From JBKHYG01 sp046565595 (lineage in GTDB: Bacteria; Actinomycetota; AC-67): 36,073 nt of DNA. A program made the position numbers and the translations under genes. Position 1 is the first letter of the stretch; each line of letters starts with the position of its first letter. Where the stretch lies: positions 1 through 36,073 of the forward strand of contig JBKHYG010000048.1 in the NCBI GenBank assembly GCA_046565595.1. Direction: 5' to 3'. Below the pieces are notes generated by a model that was not told the origin of the DNA, did not search any database, and worked only from the letters and a program-made list of their open reading frames with translations. Below, piece by piece: positions 30,042 through 36,073 of this stretch.

Positions 30042-30410
30042 TTAGTCGCCGACCCTGCTGATCACCGAGATCGGATCGAGCTCGACCAAGAGGTCGTTGC
30101 CGTAGGTCTCATCGCGTTCGTACTTGTCCAGGAACGCCGCGGTGATCCGTTCGTATCCGCTCCACGACGGATCCCGGAAGGCGACAGGACCGCGCGCGCA
30201 CGCGAAATCGTTCCCCCGGTAGGCGGTGATCGAGGCGACGGGGCGCGCGCGCAAGAAACCCACCCGACGCGCGGTAGTACGGCACCAGGTATAGACCTTC
30301 CCGTCGTCTACGAGGATCTCGACCGGCACAGCATGCGGGTAGCCGTCGTCGCCGATCGAGGCCAAGACCCCTATCGGCCTCGAGGCGATGAAGCGCAACC
30401 CGGTCGTCAT
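30042..30410 (-). CDS. pyridoxamine 5'-phosphate oxidase-like split-barrel flavoprotein
   Basis: 122 residues, single split-barrel domain of the PNPOx/F420-binding superfamily. RPIGVLASIGDDGYPHAVPVEI opens the barrel, then VYTWCRTTARRVGFLRARP (the cofactor-binding turn, T-x-R/K), ITAYRGNDFACARGPVAFRD and the C-terminal EITAAF-like helix (ERITAAFLDKYE). In Actinobacteria such proteins bind FMN, F420 or haem; which one is not decidable here. Its stop codon abuts the stop of the convergent methyltransferase with no gap. GAGGCGGA lies just before the ATG. Confidence 0.83.
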   Translation of the reverse strand: MTTGLRFIASRPIGVLASIGDDGYPHAVPVEILVDDGKVYTWCRTTARRVGFLRARPVASITAYRGNDFACARGPVAFRDPSWSGYERITAAFLDKYERDETYGNDLLVELDPISVISRVGD

Positions 30411-30420
30411 TCCGCCTCGC

Positions 30421-30427
30421 TAGGGTA
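30421..30427. promoter_or_regulatory. overlapping divergent -10 elements before mrp operon
   Basis: TAGGGTA reads TAGGGT on the plus strand (10 nt before an ATG at 30437) and TACCCT on the minus strand (11 nt before the ATG at 30410). Two divergent transcripts would compete for the same seven bases. Clear -35 elements were not identified on either side. Confidence 0.42.
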
Positions 30428-30436
30428 CCCGCAGAC

Positions 30437-30463
30437 ATGGCACCTCCCGTGGTCCTCGCATGA
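30437..30463 (+). CDS. possible 8-codon leader peptide of the mrp operon
   Basis: ATG 30437 opens a frame MAPPVVLA ending in TGA at 30461-30463; this stop overlaps the mnhA start codon as ATGA. The candidate -10 lies 10 nt before this ATG, so the leader could be translated from a nearly leaderless mRNA, feeding ribosomes to mnhA, which has no good Shine-Dalgarno. Purely sequence-based. Confidence 0.35.
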   Translation: MAPPVVLA

Positions 30464-32790
30464 TCTGGCTCCTGGCGCTGCATGGCGTCGTAGCGATGGG
30501 GGCTGCCTGGATAGGGCGCCGCCGAGGCCGACGACCCGCATTCGCGATGGCGTCGCTCGCACCGCTCGGGACCCTGGCATGGATCGCCCCGAAGGTCTCG
30601 GGCATCCTCGAGGGCGCTCCGGTCACCGAACGCATCGAATGGGTCGCGTCCCTGGGCTTGACGCTCGAGTTCCGGCTGGATGCCTTCAGCCTGCTGATGG
30701 TCGGCCTGATCTCTGGCATCGGGCTGCTGATCTGCGCCTACAGCGTCTGGTATTTCAAGCCGGCACCGGGCCTCGGGCGTGTGGCGTCGCTCCTGACCTC
30801 GTTCGCCGGAGCGATGCTCGGCGTCGTTCTCGCCGACAACCTCTTGATCGTCTACCTGTTCTGGGAACTAACCTCGGTCACCTCTTACCTGCTGATAGGG
30901 ACCGACGATCGGCGAAGTGCTGCGCGAGCCGCCGCACTGCAAGCGATCCTGGTGACGGGGGCAGGCGGGTTGGCGATGCTTGCAGGCTTCGTCCTGCTCG
31001 GCCAGGCGGCAGGCACCTACTCGCTCTCTGGACTGCTGGCTTCGCCACCGACCGGCGGCATGGTGCCGGCGGCGCTGATGCTGGTCCTCGCGGGAGCGCT
31101 GACCAAGTCCGCGCAGGCGCCCTTCCACTCGTGGCTGCCAGGAGCGATGGCAGCCCCGACGCCGATCAGCGCTTACCTGCATTCGGCGACGATGGTGAAG
31201 GCGGGCATCTACCTGATGGCCCGGTTCGGTCCGGTGTTCGCCGAAGGACATCCCTCGTGGAGAGCCACGGTCGTCATCCTCGGTGTCGTGACCATGCTGC
31301 TTGGTGGTTGGCATGCGCTCCGAGAGCGAGACCTCAAACTGCTGCTCGCCCACGGGACGGTCAGCCAACTGGGCTTCATGACGGTGCTAGTCGGGTCAGG
31401 TACACCTGAACTGACCGCGGCAGGGGTCACCGTGATCCTCGCGCACGGGCTCTTCAAGGCGGCACTGTTCATGGTCGTTGGGATCGTCGACCATCAGGCC
31501 CACACCCGAGAGATCGGACGGTTGCACAGGGTCGGTTCGGTCTTACCCATCGTCATGTGGATAGCGATCCTGAGCGCAGCTTCCATGGCCGGCATCATCC
31601 CGCTGTTCGGTTTCATCGCGAAGGAGTCGGCCTACGCGGCACTCCTCGAAGACGGGGTTGGAACCTTCGCTCTGGTCGGAGTGATCGCAGGATCCGTCCT
31701 CACATTCGCCTACGGAACACGGTTCGTGTTCGGTGCGTTCGGACCGGCCGAGCATCCGGTTGTCTCCGAGATGAGGGACCCCGAGGATCCGCTCGAACCC
31801 GTCGATCCGTCCACGATCGAGACGCCCTCTGGTTGGTTCGTGGCACCCGGGCTGTTGCTGGCTGCGCTCACCTCTGTATTCGGCCTGTGGCCCAAAGCGG
31901 TCGACGAGTTGGTGCGGTCAGCGACCCTCGCGCTCTCCCCCACCTCCGACCCGGAACACCTGGCCCTCTGGCACGGTTTCAACAAGGTGCTGTCACTATC
32001 GATCGCGACGATCGCGCTCGGGATCCTGGTGTACCTGATGCGAGGATGGGTCGAACAGATCCCCAAGAGCAGGTTGCGCGCGCACAACGCCTACAGGCGA
32101 TCGGTCTCGATGCTGATAACCGTCTCCGACAGGGTCACCGCGATCATGCAGAGCGGCTCACTCCCGGTCTACCTGGCGATCATCCTGTCGACCGTACTGC
32201 TCGGTCCCGGCTTGACCCTTGTCATGCGGACGAGGTTGCCAGAGATGGTCGCGATCTCCGACTCCACGCTGCAACTCGTCTTGACGGTGACCACCGCCGT
32301 GGCTGCAGTGGCAACCGCTGCGGCGCGTCGCAGGTTCGTAGCGATCCTGAGCCTCGGCGGCGTGGGCTATGGAGTAGCGGTGCTATTCGTGCTCCATGGA
32401 GCACCCGATCTCGCTCTGACACAGTTGCTGGTAGAGACGATCGGCTTGATCGTGTTCGTGCTGGTTCTACGACACCTACCGGCGTACTTCCGGCGAGGGC
32501 CCTCGCGAGCAGCGAACGGTATGCGGGTCCTGCTAGCAGGCTCCGTCGGGGTGTTCATCACCGCGTTCGCTCTGGTAGCAGCGTCCTCACGGACCGTGGA
32601 ACCGATCTCCCAGGCATACATCGATCGTGCGTTGCCAGACGGTGGCGGACGCAATGTGGTCAATGTGATCCTGGTCGACTTCAGAGCCCTCGACACCCTC
32701 GGCGAGATCTCGGTGCTCTTCATCGCCGCACTCGGCATCGTCGGACTGATCCGAGCCGGACGACGCGAACGCGAGGAGGCAGACTCGTGA
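30460..32790 (+). CDS. mnhA: Na+/H+ antiporter subunit A (Mrp/Mnh)
   Basis: 776 residues, about twenty membrane spans. Largest subunit of the Mrp-type cation/proton antiporter that exports Na+ (and K+/Ca2+ in some systems) at alkaline pH. The N-terminal two-thirds is a NuoL-like complex I proton-pumping domain: LVGLISGIGLLICAYS, FWELTSVTSYLLIG, KSAQAPFHSWLPGAMAAPTP with SAYLHSATMVKAGIYLMAR. The C-terminal third carries the MbhD/MrpA-specific region (GAPDLALTQLLVETIGLIVF) and ends with NVVNVILVDFRALDTLGEI. First of seven subunit genes, linked to mnhB by a GTGA overlap. Confidence 0.94.
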   Translation: MIWLLALHGVVAMGAAWIGRRRGRRPAFAMASLAPLGTLAWIAPKVSGILEGAPVTERIEWVASLGLTLEFRLDAFSLLMVGLISGIGLLICAYSVWYFKPAPGLGRVASLLTSFAGAMLGVVLADNLLIVYLFWELTSVTSYLLIGTDDRRSAARAAALQAILVTGAGGLAMLAGFVLLGQAAGTYSLSGLLASPPTGGMVPAALMLVLAGALTKSAQAPFHSWLPGAMAAPTPISAYLHSATMVKAGIYLMARFGPVFAEGHPSWRATVVILGVVTMLLGGWHALRERDLKLLLAHGTVSQLGFMTVLVGSGTPELTAAGVTVILAHGLFKAALFMVVGIVDHQAHTREIGRLHRVGSVLPIVMWIAILSAASMAGIIPLFGFIAKESAYAALLEDGVGTFALVGVIAGSVLTFAYGTRFVFGAFGPAEHPVVSEMRDPEDPLEPVDPSTIETPSGWFVAPGLLLAALTSVFGLWPKAVDELVRSATLALSPTSDPEHLALWHGFNKVLSLSIATIALGILVYLMRGWVEQIPKSRLRAHNAYRRSVSMLITVSDRVTAIMQSGSLPVYLAIILSTVLLGPGLTLVMRTRLPEMVAISDSTLQLVLTVTTAVAAVATAAARRRFVAILSLGGVGYGVAVLFVLHGAPDLALTQLLVETIGLIVFVLVLRHLPAYFRRGPSRAANGMRVLLAGSVGVFITAFALVAASSRTVEPISQAYIDRALPDGGGRNVVNVILVDFRALDTLGEISVLFIAALGIVGLIRAGRREREEADS

Positions 32791-33215
32791 GACCGTCGTT
32801 GATCCTGGACACCTCGGTCAGCCTGATCTTCAGGACCGCACTGCTCTTCAGCGTCTTCCTGTTGTTCGCCGGGCACAACGCTCCCGGCGGGGGCTTCATC
32901 GGAGGTCTGGTCGCAGGTTCAGCGTTCGTTCTGAGGTTCGTGACCGGCGGAGCCGACGAGGTCCGGCGAGTTGTCGCGATCAAGCCTGACTCCTTCCTTG
33001 CGCTCGGCATCATCTTGGCGGCGTCGACCGGGATCGCCGCTTGGATCGCGGGCAACTCGTTCCTTACAAGCGCGATCCTCGAGTTCCAGATCCCGGTCAT
33101 CGGGAAGGTCAAGGCCAGTTCAGCCCTCGTGTTCGACATCGGGGTCTACCTGGTCGTGATCGGGCTCGGCCTGCTGCTGCTACGCACGCTCGGCGGCGAG
33201 GAGGATCCAGGATGA
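32787..33215 (+). CDS. mnhB: Na+/H+ antiporter subunit B
   Basis: 142 residues from GTG 32787, which overlaps the mnhA stop (GTGA). The frame is open far upstream inside mnhA in another frame, but homology begins here. Four membrane spans; LLFAGHNAPGGGFIGGLVAG is the family signature, followed by ALGIILAASTGIAAWIAG and SSALVFDIGVYLVVIGLGLL. Required for assembly of the complex in characterised Mrp systems. Confidence 0.92.
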   Translation: MRPSLILDTSVSLIFRTALLFSVFLLFAGHNAPGGGFIGGLVAGSAFVLRFVTGGADEVRRVVAIKPDSFLALGIILAASTGIAAWIAGNSFLTSAILEFQIPVIGKVKASSALVFDIGVYLVVIGLGLLLLRTLGGEEDPG

Positions 33216-33616
33216 TCGCCCTGTCGTTCGCGCTCCTCATCGGCGTGCTCTATGCGGTCGGTACCTACCTGATCCTTCAACGGACCCTGACCCGCATCAT
33301 CGTCGGCCTAGCGCTGATGGGTCACGGCGCGAACCTCCTGCTGCTGTTGGCAGGAGGCCGCGAGGGCGCGGCGCCTCTGATCGGGTCAGCGGACCCGACG
33401 GCGATGAGCGATCCGTTGCCTCAGGCCCTGGCCTTGACCGCGATCGTCATCGCTTTCGGCGTAACCGCATTCCTGCTGACGCTGGCGTACAGATCGTGGC
33501 AGCTCACCCACGAAGATGAGGTCGAGGATGACCTCGAGGATCGTCGTATCGCTCGAACGATCGCGGCTGGCCGAAGCGATGAGGAAGAAGAGGGAGAGGT
33601 CGGAGCCGAGACATGA
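33212..33616 (+). CDS. mnhC: Na+/H+ antiporter subunit C
   Basis: 134 residues from ATG 33212 (ATGA overlap with mnhB). NuoK-like: three spans, with FALLIGVLYAVGTYLILQRT, RIIVGLALMGHGANLLLLL and the third span LTAIVIAFGVTAFLLTLAY preceded by DPLPQALALT. The cytoplasmic tail is longer and far more acidic than usual (EDEVEDDLED ... EEEEGEVGAE), an oddity with no obvious role. Confidence 0.93.
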   Translation: MIALSFALLIGVLYAVGTYLILQRTLTRIIVGLALMGHGANLLLLLAGGREGAAPLIGSADPTAMSDPLPQALALTAIVIAFGVTAFLLTLAYRSWQLTHEDEVEDDLEDRRIARTIAAGRSDEEEEGEVGAET

Positions 33617-35091
33617 GCGTGTTGGTTCCGCTCCCCTTCGTCCTGCCGCTGTTCGCCGCCGGACTCACATTGGCGTTCCAAGGACGGCCCCGGATCCAGC
33701 GTCTTGTCAGCGTCTTGTCCTTGGGCGGGACGCTAGGCATCGCTATCGCACTGCTGCTCGCTGTCGATGATGGCGGATCGGTCGCGGTGCAGATCGGAGG
33801 GTGGATCGCGCCGATCGGCATCACGCTGGTCGTCGACCTGTTCTCGGCGATCATGCTCGTCGTCTCGGCGGCGATGATCCTGGCGGTGCTCATCTACGCG
33901 ATCAGCAGCCCGAAGACCGATGACCGTACCGAGTACTTCCATCCCGTCTACCTCATGCTGGCAGCCGGCGTGTTCCTGGCATTCTTAGCGGGGGACCTGT
34001 TCAACCTGTTCGTCGCCTTCGAGGTCATGCTGACCGCCAGCTATGTGTTGATCACACTTGGAGCAGGACGCGATCAGGTTCGTAGCGGCATGACCTATGT
34101 GGTCATCAGCCTCGTCGCTTCCGCGTTGTTCCTGACATCTGTAGCACTCATCTACGCATCGACCGGGACCGTCAACATGGCCCAGCTCGCTGGGCGGATC
34201 GGAGACATCCCCGACGGATTGCAAACCGCGCTAGGGATGATGTTGCTCATCGCATTCGGGATCAAGGCCGCGGTGTTCCCGCTGTTCTTCTGGCTGCCCG
34301 ACTCGTATCCGACGGCGCCGACGCCGGTCACCGCGATCTTCGCGGGCCTACTGACGAAGGTCGGGGTCTACGCGATCATGCGCACCCAGACGCTGCTGTT
34401 CCCGAGCGACGGCGCGTCGAACCTGTTGCTCGCGATCGCGGTTGCGACGATGGTGGTCGGGGTGCTGGGAGCTATCTCACAGAACGACATCAAGAGGATC
34501 CTGAGCTTCCATATCGTCAGTCAGATCGGTTACATGATCCTCGGTCTGGCGTTCTTCACCCTCGCTGGTCTCGCAGGCGCGATCTTCTACATCGTCCATC
34601 ACATCATCGTCAAGACCACGCTCTTCCTGGTAAGCGGACTGATCGAGCAGCGCTTCGGCACGGCAGCCCTGAACAGGCTGGGAGGGATCGTCCACCGCAG
34701 CCGGATGCTTCCGATCTTGTTCCTGCTGCCGGCGTTGAGCCTCGCCGGCCTGCCGCCCTTCTCTGGCTTCGTCGCCAAACTGGCCCTTGTGGATGCAGGG
34801 CTGGCGATCGGGCAGGGATGGGCGGTGGGAGCCAGCCTGTTGGTGAGCCTGCTGACCCTCTTCTCGATGACCAAGATATGGGGAGGGGTGTTCTGGGGCC
34901 AGGCGGAGGATCCAGCAGCCGACCCCGAGGAACTGCCTCAGATGCCACCCGGGATGGTCGGACCGACCGCGCTGCTGGTGGCACTGAGCCTCGTCGTCGT
35001 CGTAGCGGCCGCACCCCTCTGGGATCTCAGCCAGCGAGCGGCAGGCGAGTTGCTCTCTCCGGGCGGCTACATCGAGGCGGTGCTGCCATGA
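33613..35091 (+). CDS. mnhD: Na+/H+ antiporter subunit D
   Basis: 492 residues, about fourteen spans, NuoN/NuoM-like proton-translocating subunit. Characteristic segments: VAFEVMLTASYVLITLG, IKAAVFPLFFWLPDSYPTAP, FAGLLTKVGVYAIMR, NDIKRILSFHIVSQIGYMILG and HHIIVKTTLFLVSGLIE, which include the conserved membrane Glu and Lys of antiporter-like subunits. ATGA overlap with mnhC and again with mnhE. Confidence 0.94.
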   Translation: MSVLVPLPFVLPLFAAGLTLAFQGRPRIQRLVSVLSLGGTLGIAIALLLAVDDGGSVAVQIGGWIAPIGITLVVDLFSAIMLVVSAAMILAVLIYAISSPKTDDRTEYFHPVYLMLAAGVFLAFLAGDLFNLFVAFEVMLTASYVLITLGAGRDQVRSGMTYVVISLVASALFLTSVALIYASTGTVNMAQLAGRIGDIPDGLQTALGMMLLIAFGIKAAVFPLFFWLPDSYPTAPTPVTAIFAGLLTKVGVYAIMRTQTLLFPSDGASNLLLAIAVATMVVGVLGAISQNDIKRILSFHIVSQIGYMILGLAFFTLAGLAGAIFYIVHHIIVKTTLFLVSGLIEQRFGTAALNRLGGIVHRSRMLPILFLLPALSLAGLPPFSGFVAKLALVDAGLAIGQGWAVGASLLVSLLTLFSMTKIWGGVFWGQAEDPAADPEELPQMPPGMVGPTALLVALSLVVVVAAAPLWDLSQRAAGELLSPGGYIEAVLP

Positions 35092-35582
35092 ACCCGATGC
35101 TCGTCCAATGGCTCTGGCTGACGACCGCCTGGGTGGCGCTCTGGGCAGATCCATCCCCAGGGACGGCACTGTCTGGCGGGGCGCTGTCTGCGCTACTCGT
35201 AGCGAGTTTCCCGCCGTCTGGAACCCGCGAGTCCAAGTTCCGATTGCGCTCGGCTCTCCGGTTCCTCCTCTACTTCATATGGAAGCTGATCGAGGCGAGC
35301 GCGGTGGTCGCGTGGGAGGTCATCACCCCGCGCTCGAGGATCAATGCCGGGATCGTCGCCATCCCGATCCGAGGAGCCTCACGCGGCCTGACCACCCTGG
35401 TTGCGAACGCGATCACGCTGACGCCTGGAACCCTCACGCTCGAGGTGCAAGAAGAGCCCACGGTGCTATATGTGCATGTGTTGCACCTACGAGACATAGA
35501 AGAGGTCCGTCGAGAGGTCCGCCATCTCGAACATCTGGCCATACATGCCTTCGGTTCGCCCGCGTCTAGGGAGTTGAGATGA
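35088..35582 (+). CDS. mnhE: Na+/H+ antiporter subunit E
   Basis: 164 residues from ATG 35088, overlapping the mnhD stop (ATGA). Two to three N-terminal spans (LVQWLWLTTAWVALWADP, FLLYFIWKLIEASAVVAWEV) and a soluble C-terminal part with NAITLTPGTLTLEVQ and LYVHVLHLRD, the MnhE/MrpE signature. A small subunit that supports assembly and activity. The frame is open further upstream, but only inside mnhD. Confidence 0.93.
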   Translation: MNPMLVQWLWLTTAWVALWADPSPGTALSGGALSALLVASFPPSGTRESKFRLRSALRFLLYFIWKLIEASAVVAWEVITPRSRINAGIVAIPIRGASRGLTTLVANAITLTPGTLTLEVQEEPTVLYVHVLHLRDIEEVRREVRHLEHLAIHAFGSPASRELR

Positions 35583-35842
35583 TCACCATCGCATCCACGA
35601 TCGCTCTCGTCTTCGTCGCAGCATCGGGTCTGCTGTGCATCCTCGCGCTAGCCAGGCCGCGTTCGCTCGCGGACCGGATCGTTGCCCTGGATCTGTTCCT
35701 GGTCATGATCGTGAGCGGCATCGCGATCGGAACCGCGCGCACAGGGATCGGCACCTACCTCGATGTGCTGGTCGTCGCTTCGCTGCTCGGATTCATCGGC
35801 ACGATCACCGTGGCCCGCTTCATCGAGAAGCGAGGGGCTTGA
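35579..35842 (+). CDS. mnhF: Na+/H+ antiporter subunit F
   Basis: 87 residues, three spans. Matches MnhF/MrpF: ARPRSLADRIVALDLFLVMI, with the conserved Asp-Arg-Ile-Val-Ala-Leu-Asp core, then TYLDVLVVASLLGFIGTITV and a basic end FIEKRGA. ATGA overlap with mnhE; 1 nt from the mnhG start. Confidence 0.94.
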   Translation: MITIASTIALVFVAASGLLCILALARPRSLADRIVALDLFLVMIVSGIAIGTARTGIGTYLDVLVVASLLGFIGTITVARFIEKRGA

Positions 35843-35843
35843 G

Positions 35844-36073
35844 ATGAGCGAGATCCTGACCTCGATCATGTTGGTGATCGGCTCGCTACTGGGTCTGTTG
35901 GCTGCGATCGGCTTGCACCGGTTCCCAGATGTGTTCGCACGCATGCACGCCGCCTCGAAGTCAGCATCGCTGGGAGTGGTCCTGTTGGTGACCGCAGCGG
36001 CGATCCAGGCGAACCGTCCCGGGGACATCGTCAAGCTCGCGCTCGTCGGGGTCCTGCAGTTCATCACGGCCCC
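35844..36073 (+). CDS. mnhG: Na+/H+ antiporter subunit G, 3' end outside window
   Basis: First 76 codons only. MnhG/MrpG pattern is clear: LVIGSLLGLLAAIGLHRFPD followed by VFARMHAASKSASLGVVLL, where the family has RFPDxxxRMHAxTKxxTLG. Begins 1 nt after the mnhF stop. Completes the A-G set expected of a seven-gene group 1 mrp operon. Confidence 0.93.
   Translation, partial: MSEILTSIMLVIGSLLGLLAAIGLHRFPDVFARMHAASKSASLGVVLLVTAAAIQANRPGDIVKLALVGVLQFITA

Noticed and set aside
31557..32786. Long 5' extension of the mnhB frame inside mnhA
   Set aside because: Residues are Arg-rich nonsense; homology to subunit B begins at GTG 32787, which overlaps the mnhA stop.
1..36073. tRNA, rRNA or known riboswitch
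   Set aside because: No cloverleaf, rRNA segment or recognisable riboswitch core was seen; all intergenic gaps are short.

Overview
The window looks like chromosome of a high-GC actinobacterium (Actinomycetota). The support is: an acyl-CoA carboxylase epsilon subunit, a DUF1416 protein, many -10 elements of TANNNT type lying 7-10 nt before the start codon (leaderless mRNAs), GTG/TTG starts, dense 4-nt start/stop overlaps, and CoA-ester metabolism typical of Actinobacteria. I cannot name a genus. No rRNA, tRNA, CRISPR array, transposase or phage gene was seen, and no stretch over 300 bases lacks a gene.

Layout. 1-2257: end of a 3-hydroxyacyl-CoA dehydrogenase gene, an SDR oxidoreductase, a small zinc-finger protein and a lipoprotein, closed by a strong bidirectional hairpin. 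2320-5212 (minus): assimilatory sulfate reduction operon cysH - sulfite reductase - a 47-aa zinc ribbon - DUF1416, behind a promoter with an inverted repeat. 5327-7154 (minus): propionyl/acyl-CoA carboxylase beta and epsilon subunits. 7222-13543: a secreted beta-propeller, a flippase-like membrane protein, methylmalonyl-CoA epimerase, acetyl-CoA acetyltransferase, a secreted protein and a winged-helix protein. 13590-16213: a pair of M16 peptidases, one catalytic and one not. 16291-18232 (minus): crotonyl-CoA carboxylase/reductase followed by a VapBC-type toxin-antitoxin pair. 18390-21969: lipoprotein, RDD membrane protein, acyl-CoA dehydrogenase, sarcosine-oxidase-like flavoenzyme. 21986-24705: a 48-aa membrane peptide diverging from an SLC41/MgtE-type transporter coupled to a duplicated PhoU-TrkA_C regulator. 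24706-26833: a (TC)12 tract sitting between a perfect TTGACA and a -10-like element, then a three-gene cassette (two secreted proteins and a Nudix hydrolase) joined by TTG/TGA overlaps. 27442-28058: a second toxin-antitoxin pair (PIN/Phd). 28127-30410: acyl-CoA dehydrogenase, methyltransferase and a split-barrel flavoprotein. 30460-36073: the mrp/mnh multisubunit Na+/H+ antiporter operon A-G, cut by the window end in G.

The metabolic genes fit one theme. Thiolase, 3-hydroxyacyl-CoA dehydrogenase, crotonyl-CoA carboxylase/reductase, methylmalonyl-CoA epimerase and propionyl-CoA carboxylase are all steps of, or feeders to, the ethylmalonyl-CoA and methylmalonyl-CoA routes of acetate and fatty-acid assimilation, with two acyl-CoA dehydrogenases alongside. 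They are spread over several transcription units rather than one operon.

The most unusual signals are (i) near-total absence of the tetranucleotide ACGT (three occurrences found by eye in 36 kb), which forces NAT rather than NAC codons before GTN, and (ii) the dinucleotide repeat in a promoter spacer, which has the architecture of a phase-variable promoter.
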